Positions 10,703 to 22,574 of a DNA stretch of 64,000 bases are shown here, one piece after another (position 1 is the stretch's first letter; every line of letters starts with the position of its first letter). The DNA is from Bryopsis sp. KO-2023 (taxonomy: Eukaryota > Chlorophyta > Ulvophyceae > Bryopsidales > Bryopsidaceae). The position numbers and the translations under genes are program-made. The stretch lies in the NCBI GenBank assembly GCA_030272585.1, contig BSYQ01000006.1:2009001-2073000 (forward strand). Reading direction: 5' to 3'. The notes beneath the pieces were generated by a model. It did no database searches, was not told the DNA's origin, and worked only from the letters and a program-made list of their open reading frames with translations.

Positions 10703-13700
10703 TGTTTGGCTATAGAGTGTTTTTATCTTTTTTTTTTTTCTTCCGTTTTTTTTTTTTTTTTTTTTAATTAATTTTCTTTCATCTTATATACATATTTATA
10801 TCTCTACTTAAGATTTAGGGAACGTGGAACGAAAAAAAAAAGGGAGGGAAAAAGAAAACAACAGTGAAAAAAAAAGTGAGAGGTTTTTTTTTTTCCGGTG
10901 GGGGGAGGGGGGAGAGGGAAAGGAAAAAGCAAGAAGATGATTGGAGGAGAGAGAGAGAAAAAAAAAAAGAGGAGAGAAAAAAAAGTATCAAGAATTTCAA
11001 GAGAGAAAGAGAAAGAGAGGAGGAAAAAAAAAAACGCATCCTCACAAAAGGAAAAATTTAGTGTTTTTTTTCTCTTCCCTCTGTTGGGATTTTGAAGGGG
11101 GGGGGAGGGGGTTAAGAGAAAGAAGGAAAAAAGAGGAGAATGGGTGGGAGATGTATCTTTTGGGGGCAAAAAGAAAAAAAAAGAATGGAATTTGAAAATG
11201 ACCCTTCGAAATTTCCGAGCGAAAGGCAACAAAAAAAAAAAAAAGAGAACAGGGATCAGGGAAGAAGAAGCAAAAAAAAAAAAAAAAGGTTTAGGGGAAC
11301 CGGAGTAGGGTTGTTTTAAAAAAGGAAAAAGTCCTCTAAAGTGTCATTGGAGACATGTCTTTTTGTTTCTTTTTTTTTGTTTTTTTTCCTCTCTCTCTTT
11401 TTGTGTTATGTTATGTTAATGGGGGAGCATTCTCTCTTTCTGTTATGTTAATAGGGGGGCCAGCATTTATTTAGGCGTGTTTCCATACTTTTCTTTTTGT
11501 TGTTTTGGTTTATTTTCACCCAAGGGCATCTTCTGTAAATTCCTGGGCTGTTCTTGGAGGAGGAGTGGAGGGGGGGGGGGGAAGTCAGACAGAGAGGGAA
11601 AAAAAGAAAGTTGAAGGGAGCATAGCATTTGGGGAGCTTTTCTTATTTTCCTCCCCTTCTCCCTGGCTTTTCTTTTTTTCGTGTCGAGGTTGTATTTTTG
11701 GTCAGGTTTGATGATACATTCATGCACTCACTCACACAGTTATATGTACATTTGTGAATGCAGCTCTTTTCTTTTCTATGGGGGTAAAAAAAATTCGCGA
11801 GGAATGGAGCTGCCCTCTACACGATATGAATATTTTCGTTCACTTGCTTTGTCTTTTCTCGCTCGAGGAGAGAGTGAAAAGGGAAAAAAAAAACAAAAAA
11901 AAACAAGGAATGGTTGCTGCAAACGCCGGCTTGTGGATTAGTTTTTTCGGGGGGCTTACTTTTCTCTCTCTTTTGCTTGGAAAGAGGCGGGTGGGAGATC
12001 GGTTGTAAATGGAGAATATATATATCTGTTCCCAGTCGTTCACCCCCCTCCCCCCCCTTTAAAAAAAAACCGCCAAAGCAAGAAACAAAAAAAAAACATT
12101 GGGAGGAAAGACAAAAGAGGGAGAAATTATTTGGGGGGGGGCGGGAGAGAACAAGCAAAACCAAAAAAACAAGCTATCAAAAGGTCTGTAGGATGTAATA
12201 TTCAAGGTGGAATGAAAAAAAAAAAAAGAAAGAGGGACTGAATGAGAGGGTCGGCTGAATTTTGTAATGCAAAGAAGGATTTGAAAAAAAAAAGGGTTGG
12301 GGAGGGAGGGTCAGGAGGGGAAAGAAAATACGGATATTTCTCCCAGAAAAATATTTGTTTCGTAGTATGGCCTGGAATGCTGGTTTCTCTCCCCCCCCCC
12401 TTTTCTTTCCTATCCAACTGCTCCCCTCTTTTTTCCTGTCTTTCTGTTTTTTTTTTTGTGTGTCAGGTTTGACATATTTCCATGCTTCCAGAGATCCAAT
12501 GTGGGTTCGCTCATTAAATTTGTGAGCCCTTCTTATTTTCTCCATTTGGGGGTGGTGGGTTTTTTTTTCCCCTCTCCTGGACAATATATTTTAAAATGGG
12601 AAGTCCAGGAGGAAAGGGGTTCGTTGGGGAAATCAGAAATCCAAGTAGAGAGAGAAAGAGAGAAAAAAAAATGAGGGGTAAAAAAGAGTGAGATATGTGG
12701 GAAAAAAATTAGAAATAAAAGTATTTGTAAAAAGGGGGGATATCTATATTTACAAATATTTTGTGGGGGTTTGACAACAAAAAAGGAAAGGAAAAATGAA
12801 AAAATTTTGTGTTCGTGTTGTGTGTGTGTGGGTTTTCTAGGGGAAAAAAAAAGAGAGAGATGGGAGGATTTATTTTCAAAGGATAAGGAGGGAAAAAAAA
12901 TAGAGTGTGTGTGTGTGTTATTTTCATTTTCTCTGAAGACATTTGTGAGAAATGGAGGTTGGAGGAGGGGAAGGGAGTGGGGTTTTCGATTCAAACTAAA
13001 AAATTCTCATATATATATTTTCACAAAACAAAAGAGGGAAAACCAAAGAAAAAACAAGTCAGGAGATGGGGGTGGGGAAATGAGACGCTGAGAATGGGGT
13101 TCTTGGGATCACCCTCCCCCTTCCCCCCCCCCGCCAAAAAAAAAAAGAAAAAAAAAAGAGGGAAAAAAAGAAAGTGTTGGGATTTGGGGGGGGGGGGCTT
13201 CTGTGGACATGGGAAATGAAAGGGAAAAAAAAGAAAACAAAATTCTAGAAAATTTTCGCATTTATATTTGAGGTTACCTATGCATGGCAATATGACAGTT
13301 TTTTGTTTTTTTTTTAAAGAGCAGATTCCCAGTAGCTCAAAAAGAAAAAAAAGAGACAGACAGACAGACAAGCAACCTTTTCGTCAATCCAGGAAAAGGC
13401 TTTTTTTGTTTCATGTATTGCTTCTTTGTTTGTGGGGGAAGGGTTCCATTCCTGATCTGAATATTCTCATCTAACACTTCGTTGTTTTTTTTCACCTTTT
13501 ATTAAATTTGGGGGGAAAAAGGAAAAAAAAAGGGGGGAAACACTATTAAGATATGTTAATTGCATTTTGTATTTGTTAAAATTGCACCTCTCGGATGTTT
13601 TATTGTCCCTTTCGCATTCCCTCGTTTTTTGGGTTTCTTTAATCGTGAACAATTATAGCTATTGATATATACAAGTGTCTGACTTCGATACATCTTCGGT

Positions 13701-15914
13701 AATATACTGGCCTGCATTTATTTTGACTCTTTCTTTCTTTTTCCCCAACGGGGTGGGGGTTGGGGGTGGGAAAATTGGAACGAAAAGAAAAGAAAAAAAC
13801 TTGTGTTTGTTTCGGGTGAATACAAAAAAAAAATCAAATGGGGTTTGTTCTTTTTAATCACTCCAAAATTGGGGAAAAATATTTGAGCAAAAAAAAAAAC
13901 ATCCAAGAGGTGGGGTGGGTTCGGGAATTTTGAAGAGAAGTTAGAACGAGGGGAAAGCCAGAAGAAACCAACACTATCTCGTTTCGATTGGTTCCTTTTT
14001 TTTTCGATTATTTTTTTTTTTTGGAATATTTTCCCTCCATGGCTCTTTCTTTTTCGATATCCTCCAAGTCCACGATTCGAACCCTGTTTTTGTTGACTCT
14101 TTTTGTGTGTGTGTGCAGAATTAGTTCTCACTCTTTTCCTCCCAATCGCTTTCTTTTTTTTAATGGGTGCCCCCAAAAAAAGACCCCCCACTCACCGCAA
14201 AAAAAAAAAAAAGGGGGAAAGCAAGTCCTATTTTTAGAATGAAATAAATTTGTCACTAGCGATCCAAACACGAACTCTTTTTTTTTCTAAATTAGCTAGA
14301 ATTTGGAATATCACTTTTTGGAGTTCTCACACATTTCGGTTCTGTCTTTTTTTTATGCCAAAAAAAAAAGGCATAGTGATGGAACATGTCAAAAAAAAAA
14401 AAAAAAAACTGCAAATGAAACTTTTGATTTCAGTTTGTCAAGGGAGGGGGGAAAAAAAACAAGCAAAAAGCGGGGGAAAAGGGAGGTTTGTTCATGGGAT
14501 CGGGTGGGAGGTTTCTCTAAAACTTATACAAAAAGGGGGAAAAACAAAAAAAACAAAAAGCAAAAAAAAAACAAGAAAATCTCGGAAAGAGGGTGTTGAA
14601 AGATGGCAAATAAAGATGGATTCTTGTTGTTTTTTTCTTTTTTTAGTCAGTTTTTTTGCTGGGATTTTCGACTCATGATGTGTGTAGATGAAAGGAGTGA
14701 AAACTTTCTGTGACATCGAACACTGCATATACTTTTCAAGCAGACGGGACCGATTTGGTGGGGAATTTGGTCCATCGAGAAGGGGGGGGGATGGGAGGGG
14801 GGGGTTCGAAATAGATACATCGATAGGAAAACTAATATACCTCATGTAAGGAAGGAAAAGGGTTTGTTGAATGTAAAAGAAAAAAGGCGGTTCAAAAACC
14901 CAAGAAAAACTGTGGAGTTAAAAACACGCACTTTTTTCTTGTTTTTCTTCGATGTTGTTCTTGTATCTCCTTGATTTTGTGTTGCTGTATTTGTGTGTGT
15001 GGGTTAAGGGGTTTGCAATATTTGACTCGATGTTTCTTTCCTTTTTTGGTTTTGGTCACAATTTTCCAGACAGGGAGGAGAACTAGCAGGGCCGAACATA
15101 AAAGAGAAAGACGACCTTTTTTTCAGTTACCAAAAAAGATGTAGCTCCCAACAGATTATAAATAAAAAAGGACTGTCAGAGAGGTGGGGAAATGATACAG
15201 AGAGCGCATCGGTAGGTATTCACCGTGCAGAGGGGCAGCACCACCACTGGAGACTGAAATCATCTGCCAGCATTTCTTTTTTTTCCTAAGAGCTCATTGC
15301 CCGATGCAGTGTTCTCAGTTTTCTTTTCGTATGATCTGCTGGGTATAATCCCGCAAAGGAGAATTCAAAATTCAATACTGCCGCATCCACATCTTGATAT
15401 TGATCACATAAGCTCAGCCCGACAGCAAAATAGTTATTTTGAGGAGCGAAGCCATGCTGGAAATGTCAACTAATTCACTATTCACTGAACTGACAAACAA
15501 ACAAACATAATTTCGAAACTGACACAAAAACTAAGAGAAAGTGATTGTCGATTCGTCATTACATCCAGACTATAACATCCCGCTTCTGTTTCACTGATTT
15601 TCCCAAACCTTTCCCGTTCTTCGTGAGTGTTGCTCCCTTTTTTTATTTTTTGCCAATCTCTTCTCCCAATATCTACATGCTCATGCCTTAATATATTTTT
15701 TTCTCTAGTTGACTCAGCTCATGCGTTTCTGCCTTTAATAGTTCGTTTTTGAACATCTTTTCCAACCCTCTCAACGATTGTCTGAAGGGTTATTACCCCT
15801 AAACAGAACACACCAGACAAGAAAATCATCAGGAATCCCACTGTCAGCACAAATTAGATAGCACTGCGTCAGGATTTGCTGCCAATGTCAAATTGATCTT
15901 TGGTACCCACCGTG
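10703..15914. other. 5.2 kb low-complexity, homopolymer-laden intergenic region
   Basis: Runs of 8-20 identical bases (A, T, G or C) recur every few dozen bases, with purine-rich plus-strand tracts such as 10830-11300 and 12640-12900. All open frames are low complexity. From about 15060 the sequence becomes ordinary mixed DNA but still holds no supported gene. Confidence 0.5.
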
Positions 15915-15919
15915 ACTTC

Positions 15920-16128
15920 TGTTGATGGTGTTCCTTGGTTGAGACTCAGTCGGGGACAGTTCGACCCGACTTCTTACGAAAGTCTAGGAAACCATGTTGT
16001 GAACCAATCGTTTTTACACGAAAAAGTTATCCGAAGCACCACACTCTTTCCTTATATTTTCCCACAGTTTCTGTCACGTAGGCGAAACGCCATATGCGAT
16101 CCACTAATCCGATCGCGCACAATCAACA
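15920..16128. repeat. Left LTR of the TRIM element
   Basis: 209 bp, bounded by TGTTGAT and ATCAACA; preceded by the ACTTC target duplication and followed by the putative primer-binding site. Confidence 0.88.
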
Positions 16129-16877
16129 TGGGCCCACCCACCTGGAACTGTAGAACTCCGAAAGAAAGAAAAAACCCTGAAAACCCCGAAAGGAAAAAAA
16201 ATAATCGAAATTCAAAAAAACCTCCCAACGCTCACGGTTCCCCTATGTGATAACTTCAGAAAAAACCAAAAAGGTCGCAAAACACAATGATGGACCATTC
16301 CAAAAACAAAGACCCCATAAATCCATGCATGGAAAAAATAAGCCCACATTGTACCGCATCATAATTTCACTCCACTCTCGACCCCAAACCTGACTTTTTT
16401 GTCCTGCGTCGCTCAGGCCACGACTACGTTGATACGTCGATTCCAGGTCGTCAAAAAAACATCTCTGTCGGTCAGTTTTCAAACTCCCAACGCCCACCCT
16501 CCCAGTCGCATCACTCTTGACGTCCCACGCTCTTCTCTGGCGGGGACCGTGATATCTGGTCGACTCTTGGTGTCAGGTGTCGTTTCAGTGGTAGAAAACT
16601 GCCGATGTGACGCGCGCGCGCTCACGTCCATTGTTACTCCAGGTCTTACTGCTTCCGTCCTCAGCCGAGCGACTCTCGTCTCGTCAAATTGAACGAGGGA
16701 CTCCCATACGTCCCATCAAGTACCGTTCAAAAGCAAACGACGTCACACTCACATAGCGCACCGAACTTCAAGCGCAAAGGCTCGACTTGGACTCGCTCCT
16801 GGGGTTGTTGTCGACATGTTGCTCACGCTCGTCACAGGGACGATCGCCCAGGAAGCGTCACTTCGGCTCCGAAACCA

Positions 16878-17086
16878 TGTTGATGGTGTTCCTTGGTTGA
16901 GACTCAGTCGGGGACAGTTCGACCCGACTTCTTACGAAAGTCTAGGAAACCATGTTGTGAACCAATCGTTTTTACACGAAAAAGTTATCCGAAGCACCAC
17001 ACTCTTTCCTTATATTTTCCCACAGTTTCTGTCACGTAGGCGAAACGCCATATGCGATCCACTAATCCGATCGCGCACAATCAACA
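16878..17086. repeat. Right LTR of the TRIM element
   Basis: 209 bp, identical to the left LTR; followed directly by the second ACTTC. Confidence 0.88.
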
Positions 17087-17239
17087 ACTTCTGGTTGTCA
17101 ACGATTTTCCATTCGCCGAAGGTTTCTATTCCAAATTTGTTTCAATTCTTGGAAGAATTTAGATTTTTTAATCCCCTTGGGGATGATATCCGAGGTCAAG
17201 ACTGGGATGGTGTGGTTGCTCCTTGTTACAACACATCCC

Positions 17240-17950
17240 TCATCTCGTATTTCTTTTTCGTTGGCTACGCAGCCGCCAGCGGTGACCTCCTGGCCCCGAT
17301 TGTCGTTTCCCTGCTCTCAAGAAAAGACCTTCATTGTTATGGCGTAGGAGACAACCTGTTTGTAAAAATTGCACACACATGGCGAGAAAGAAACGAAAAA
17401 AAGAGTCCTGCCTCTTTTTCGTTCGCCACAGCGGGAACAGCACTCCTACCTCTTGTTTCAACGACTTTCGAAGCGCACACTCTCTAACTGGCTTTCGCTG
17501 AGAATGAAAGTGCACTCCTTTCCAGGCTCTCCTCAACTTATCCCCCACACCAGTCACAGCTTGAATGCCAGAAACTGGTGACGACTTGTGGACGGAAAGA
17601 GTCCGAAGACGAACAACGCCACCATTCCCACAGGATGATTCGGCACCATGGGGCTTGGCTCTTCTCAGATTTCCAACGAAAAGAGCGGTATCTTCGCTGG
17701 TCGGGGTGGAGGTCTCGCTCCGGTAGGAGTCCCCCTCCTCCTCATCGGAATCCGACCATGTCATGAGCTCCAACCGCAAATCGTTGTCTGTGGCAGGAAA
17801 CGTTTTTGCAAAATTGCTCCAGCGGAACACTTTCCCCGGTGGGTCTAGCAACGAGTCGCGAGAGTCGTCGCTGAGCAGCTCCAAGGGACACCCAAGGTTT
17901 CTGACACCCTTTTTACTGGAGAAGAAGCTCATCCTCTTCTTGAAGGCCAT
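17240..17950 (-). CDS. Unrecognised protein, family with the gene at 32909 (paralog 1)
   Basis: 236 residues from the ATG at 17950; an upstream coding exon is possible because the frame stays open to about 18000 and a pyrimidine-rich acceptor-like stretch precedes it. I do not recognise a domain. It is clearly homologous to the protein at 32909-33577. Shared blocks are SDDSRD...PP.K..RW, EL.TWSDSD.EE..S (acidic, CK2-site-like), LF.G, V.DVTG-like ..KLR..W.G, and the C-terminal EC.(L/V)R..LKQEVG. The repeated conservation with many substitutions between blocks is what protein-level selection gives, so both are probably real genes. A hydrophobic C-terminal stretch with cysteines follows the last block in both. 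Confidence 0.65.
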   Translation of the reverse strand: MAFKKRMSFFSSKKGVRNLGCPLELLSDDSRDSLLDPPGKVFRWSNFAKTFPATDNDLRLELMTWSDSDEEEGDSYRSETSTPTSEDTALFVGNLRRAKPHGAESSCGNGGVVRLRTLSVHKSSPVSGIQAVTGVGDKLRRAWKGVHFHSQRKPVRECALRKSLKQEVGVLFPLWRTKKRQDSFFRFFLAMCVQFLQTGCLLRHNNEGLFLRAGKRQSGPGGHRWRLRSQRKRNTR

Positions 17951-18535
17951 CGCGACTGTCGAAAACGAGTATTCGGTGCTCAACTTATCTTCTTGAAAAA
18001 CGAAAACGACAACCGAAGAGCGTCAGTGGATGTTTGTCAGAGCAGAGCCGAGGTTAGGACCCATTCCTTTGTGACTTAAGTCACCTTCTTCGAGTCGTCG
18101 CCGGGGGCGTCCAAGTGTCGAGCTCATGGTAGCTGAGAGGCAAGACCTGGTTTCCTTCGCAGGTTGCTGTGGCTCCATGAGGAATTGCACACCAAAACCA
18201 GAAGACCTCTCTTTGTGTCAAAAACGAACACAAAATGGAAAATGTTACAACACACAATTGTTTGAAACTCCATCTATTCACACGAGCAACACTTTTTACA
18301 AAGTGATCTGAGGAATGTGGGCCTCGAACACGGAACACCAACACCCACTTGGCACGGGGTCGTCAAGTGTTGGATCCATTCTGACTCGCCACTTTTAGGC
18401 CATTCACCCAGTCAAAACACACACAGGATTCTGAATTTTACACCAACACTGATCGATCAAACTCCGTAAAATACTCATTTGAACCACAATATATTTGTCC
18501 TTCGTTTTTTTGTTTTTTTTTACCCTGTCCCACAG

Positions 18536-19160
18536 CAACTTGCTGTTTCGTGGCTAGTTTTGGTTCTCTTCCCCGAATCCCTTTCTCGAGGGGTTCGTTC
18601 TTTTATATTGCTCATCGAACCGGGAGCTGGTTTTGCTGAAAATGTTCTTTCAGCAAAAAATATCGAACAAGAAAAAAGGGAAAAGAAAATTGTCAGTTAG
18701 GGTGATTAACGGAGAAAGTGAGGGAGCCCCCTAGGGGAGGATGATTAGGAATTATGAGGTTTCTTTGTACGATAATTGTGCAGACCATTTTTCATTCTTC
18801 AGCGGTTGAGATGCTTTTTGTTGCAGGGATTGTCTTTGTCTCGATGAAAAAAGGAGTTTCATTGCTGGGCTTTGAGTGTCTCGTGTGTCTCAACCCGATT
18901 TGGATTCTAGCGCTGTTGAATTCAAGGTAAATCTTTTTACTTTTGTTTTCCTATCGGTTTTTTAGTACAGCTGTCGTTTTGACTTTAAGTTGAGAGGTTT
19001 GTTCAAGCTGGTGTGTTCTATGTTGCGGCTGTTGATCAAGTTCCTCTGTGCGTGCTTTTTTCTTTCCTTTGATGTCAGGTGCCTGAAAAGGCGAACCAAC
19101 AGAACCGTCCAAATAATCATGGGAATTATCAGCTTATTCTTCTTTGGAAGGGAAAAATAA
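18536..19160 (+). CDS. 3' exons of an unrecognised small membrane protein
   Basis: Three in-phase segments join. First, 18536-18695 starts after acceptor ccacag; its donor, ca|gttagg, is weak. The others are 18827-18926 (acceptor ttgcag, donor ag|gtaaat) and 19079-19160 (acceptor gtcag, stop TAA). The last two encode hydrophobic helices (NPIWILALL, IIMGIISLFFFG) separated by a basic loop (CLKRRTNR). The first holds another hydrophobic segment (SWLVLVLFP). No family recognised. The 5' end is unknown; an ATG frame at 18126-18300 could join in phase but its donor is poor. The stop lies 22 bp before the DNA transposon at 19183. Confidence 0.5.
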
Positions 19161-19182
19161 AACATCGCTGGAGTCATAGATG

Positions 19183-21739
19183 CATCCCAAATTTTCCGAC
19201 CCCTACTTAAGCTAAAAAAAAGTTGGTTTTGACTTAAAGTCGGCCAAAAGTTGATCAAAAGCTACATGGCTTATGTCAGTACAAAGCCGATATCAACTTA
19301 TGTTGTAAAAAAGTCGAGTGACATATCAATAACATATGTCGATAACAGCTGTTTTTCGGCTTATGTTGATCAACTGTTCACCCAACTAAAAGTTGACCAA
19401 CATTTGTTTGAGTCGACGTCAACTGACTTAAGTAGATAAAATTGTCAGTACCAACTATTCATCGACTTGAGCCATTCAACTTGATGTGTGACTTAGAGTT
19501 AACCCACTTTGCGTTGATGGGAAGCCAGGTAACTTAAGTCAGAAAATGGTTGTCAGCGACTATTTTGTCTACTTAAGTTACCCAACGTTTTGGGCGGCTG
19601 AGAGTTATCCGACTTTGCGCCGATGGGAAGTTGAGTAACTTAAGTACGATGTAGCATCCAGAACAGTACGATCCCAAAAATAGCGCGCCTCGTACCAGCC
19701 ATCATTCCGTCACGCAGATACCCAGTCACGGAGCAACCATCTGTGGTACCATCATCGTTTGGTGTTGCAATCGACGAGACAGGGAACCATAATAAGAGTG
19801 TCGACGCCGGAGTCGGGTTTCGTCGACGGAGCCAGACGTCGCAACAAACAGGGGCGGCAGTGTAGCCGAGAGACCAGGGTGGAGCGTCCAGCGCAGCTGC
19901 GGGGACAAACGCTCATGTCCCGTCCACGTCGTATCGGCAATGGTCCTCAGCGTGTGGTGTGTGTGTGTGTGTGTTGCAGGTAGGAGACCGTTCTCCCGAT
20001 GTCCGGTCGTGTCCTGGTGCAAGCCCGAGTGCCTTCATGGTGAGCAGCGACGATTCCAGGGTGAGTAGACCCCCAGGAGGGCCTCCTTTGTTCATGTACC
20101 TCACTCCTTCCCCTAACCCTTTACAAGAGGTTGTAAATGTATCCTCCTGGGAGAGCCCATTCCGTTGTGGTTGCCTTGTGGAGATGCTGCTGCTTGGTGT
20201 TGAAATTCTGTGTGATAGATTGCAGGAGAGCTGCTCAATCCTGTGATTGTAACTCGTGACTTGGTGGGAGGTTCCTCCCTTCAGCATCCCTGATATCGCT
20301 TTGTGTAACTGGTCTGATGTTGCTGATGTCAAGGTACAGGGTATGTACTCTGTCGCTTTTGTTATCCTAACTTCATCCTGTTGTTTCGTGATATATTTTG
20401 TCCTACTGCCAATTTTTCTTGTCCTTGTACACTGCATGTTCTTGAGGATTGGTCATTTATCATAGAGATAATCCCTGTGATATTTTGTTAAGAAGGTTAA
20501 CACTTTTTGCAGATTGAAGTTAAGGCAATGTTGGGTATCCCACAAGAAGATTCGACGGTACACATTATTCGGAGCTATCATACCCTGAGTAGCCCACCAA
20601 GAAAAATTGCTTTGGGCCCATTCAACATCGAGGTGGAGGCTGCTGGAGATAATGCTATCATGGATAGGTGGTGACGGGTAAGATCCTACTGCATTATCAT
20701 TTAGTGTCTGCTATGCCCGGTAACTCAGCAAGCTGGATTCGAGAAACGCCCAGATAATGCTGATTAGTTGCTGGGTGTGTCATGGTCCTTTCTGAAATTT
20801 GTAATTTTGCTTATAGTTTCTGTCATTTCCTCTTTCCATTTTATTTTTCTGTGTTTTATAAGATTCACTACAATCATTGTAGTATTTAGGCTATTGAATA
20901 GCCTTTGGAAATTTTCAAACCGGGCAGAGTTAAACTAAACCTTTGGTCTGGGTATTGTACTCAGGTGTCTGCTGTGCTCACGGTCACTCTCACATCAAAG
21001 AGTGAGCACAATGAGATTATCAAAAAAATATGGTCCTTGGGCGTTGGTTTGAAGATAGTGGGGAAAGAAACGGCACCATCACATTGAGGTCTTTGAAGTG
21101 GGAAATGAAGCAGCGTAAAAGCGGAAGGGGATTTGAGCATTCTTGTTTTTTAATAGATGTACGGGCAATACGAAAACAAGTGCTAATTGGGAAGGATTAC
21201 AAAAAAGCTGAGTTTTCTGATGGTTCGGCTTGGATTAGGGGGATCAAGAAATCTGAAAGAAGATTTTACTTGAACGATCTTGTAGAAGTGCGTGATTGGG
21301 CTTGAATATGTTTTGGGGATTGCAACTCACATAAAGATGCTTGTATTGATTGTATTATATGGATTCTTGTGTAAGATTCTCTCTCCAAAATGTCTGTGTT
21401 ATTGTTGCAGCCCCTGTAACATTTTCATTGTGACAATGCAGTCCACCCAGCTTCCACCCCAATAAAAGTCACCCAACTGTTTTCCGGCTTAAGTCACCCA
21501 GCTCGCACCTCAACACGCCCGACGTTCGAGCGACATGAGCTACCCAACTGTTTTTCGGCTCAAGTCACCCAGCTCCCATCTCAACATGAGTCGCCCAACT
21601 TTCAAGCGACATGAGCTGCCTAGCTTTTTATCGACTTAAGTCACTTGACTCGAAAGTATAACTTCAAGTTGGGCAAAGTCGGTACCGACTTTTACCCAAC
21701 TCAAAACCCGACTTAAGTCGGGGCGGGAAATTTGGGATG
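19183..21739. mobile_element. DNA transposon with palindromic subterminal repeats, superfamily unassigned
   Basis: The ends are imperfect terminal inverted repeats of about 30 bp starting CATCCCAAATTT (left) and ending AAATTTGGGATG (right). The dinucleotide TG flanks both sides and may be a 2-bp target duplication. Both subterminal zones (about 19200-19650 and 21430-21725) are packed with copies of a palindromic unit near ACTTAAGT or its GA-flanked form, the arrangement seen in CACTA/Spm elements where the transposase-accessory protein binds. The ends do not start with CACTA, so I leave the superfamily open. The interior (19650-21420) has intron-like and exon-like segments. No DDE transposase was recognised, so it is probably non-autonomous. 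Confidence 0.7.
20513..21305 (+). other. Exon-like segments inside the DNA transposon
   Basis: 20513-20674 is a 54-codon frame after a good acceptor (ttttgcag), encoding a mixed, non-repetitive peptide (IEVKAMLGIPQEDS...IIRSYHTL). 20965-21305 contains two overlapping frames, the second ending at 21305 with a charged C-terminus (LNDLVEVRDWA). The frames do not join cleanly, so they may be remnants of a captured host gene or of the element's own gene. No domain recognised. Confidence 0.35.
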
Positions 21740-21741
21740 TG

Positions 21742-22529
21742 GACAAACAAAGGAGCCTGTTGCAATGTCATCAACATGCAAAATTAGTCAATATATATTG
21801 AGCAGAATACTCTATGTTCTGAATGCATAATTTTTTTGCTCGATGGCCTCATGCCCACAGTCGGCAGGGCAGTACTTTCACAAATAATATACAAGAGCTT
21901 CAACAGAAAAGACTGTCCAAACACTCTTCACTTTCGTTCTCCTTTCTTTCACTTCAAGTGCAAACAACTCCAGCACTCTAGCTCAACCGCAGAGCTGTAT
22001 TCTTTCGTTTGACTTGTTACTCGATTGGCGTCAGGATTGGATGTGTGGTCGCGCGCAGCAACTGGTTCCGACGAGGTTAATCCATCGACACGAATTCAAT
22101 AGGACTCTGTGCTTTAACGATCATCAGCGCTCGACGGCGCGACGTACCTTCACGCCTTTTCGAAAATTTCCTTCAGGACGTTCCCCACGGCTCTGCCGTC
22201 TCCCGATCGAACCAGTGCGTCTGGCCTTGCGAAGCATGTTCTTTTTCTTATCCCAGGCAGTTCATTCTTTTCTCTACGGGCGAGAGGAAGACAAAATCGA
22301 AGTGCGTGTATGTGCGGGGACATAGAAACAGACAACAGGGACACGGAAACAGATTCGAATTGTGCAAGTGTATTCTCGACGTTTCAAAGCGCACAACGTT
22401 AATCATGATTTCATTGATCTATCTATTGAATGCGAAAAGTGTGAGGAAGAGGGATTAAAACAAAAAGAGTGAGGAGTAGAAAAAAGAGAGGAAAATAGGG
22501 AGGTTTTTAAAAGGGAGAAAAAAATTAAA
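21742..22529. other. Flank between two repeats, one possible terminal exon
   Basis: Mixed sequence. On the minus strand 22150-22260 reads as a GC-richer frame ending GNVLKEIFEKA then TGA, which could be a terminal exon, but no start or partner exon was found. 22440-22529 is purine-rich flank of the repeat. Confidence 0.3.
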
Positions 22530-22574
22530 GGCAACTAGGGGATTTGAACCCCTAACTCGTCCTAACGAGTTGCC
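22530..22574 (-). ncRNA. 45-nt tRNA-like terminus of the long repeat
   Basis: Minus strand: a perfect 7-bp acceptor-like stem GGCAACT/AGTTGCC, a small hairpin (ACTCGT/ACGAGT) in place of D and anticodon arms, and a perfect T-arm TAGGGG-TTCAAAT-CCCCTA. It is followed by TTTAATTTTTTT, like a Pol III terminator. GGCAACT is the acceptor sequence of some eukaryotic serine tRNAs. It cannot be a translating tRNA because it has no anticodon arm; it resembles a minimal tRNA mimic. Copy 2 is cut by the window end after its first six bases (GGCAAC). Confidence 0.6.

Larger units (their letters stand above)
15920..17086. mobile_element. TRIM-type non-coding LTR retroelement (fossil class)
   Basis: Terminal direct repeats of 209 bp enclose a 749 bp interior. 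The repeats begin TGTTGAT and end ATCAACA (inverted termini, TG...CA). A 5-bp target duplication ACTTC lies at 15915-15919 and 17087-17091. The base immediately after the first LTR starts TGGGCCC, in the position and with the TGG start expected of a primer-binding site. No gag/pol coding is present, so it is a TRIM that would need proteins in trans. The two LTRs are identical over 209 bp, so the insertion is young. It sits about 150 bp downstream of the gene ending at 17240. Confidence 0.88.

Noticed and set aside
14055-14085. Possible tRNA on the minus strand (GGGTTCGAATCG)
   Set aside because: The T-stem does not pair and no other arm is found.
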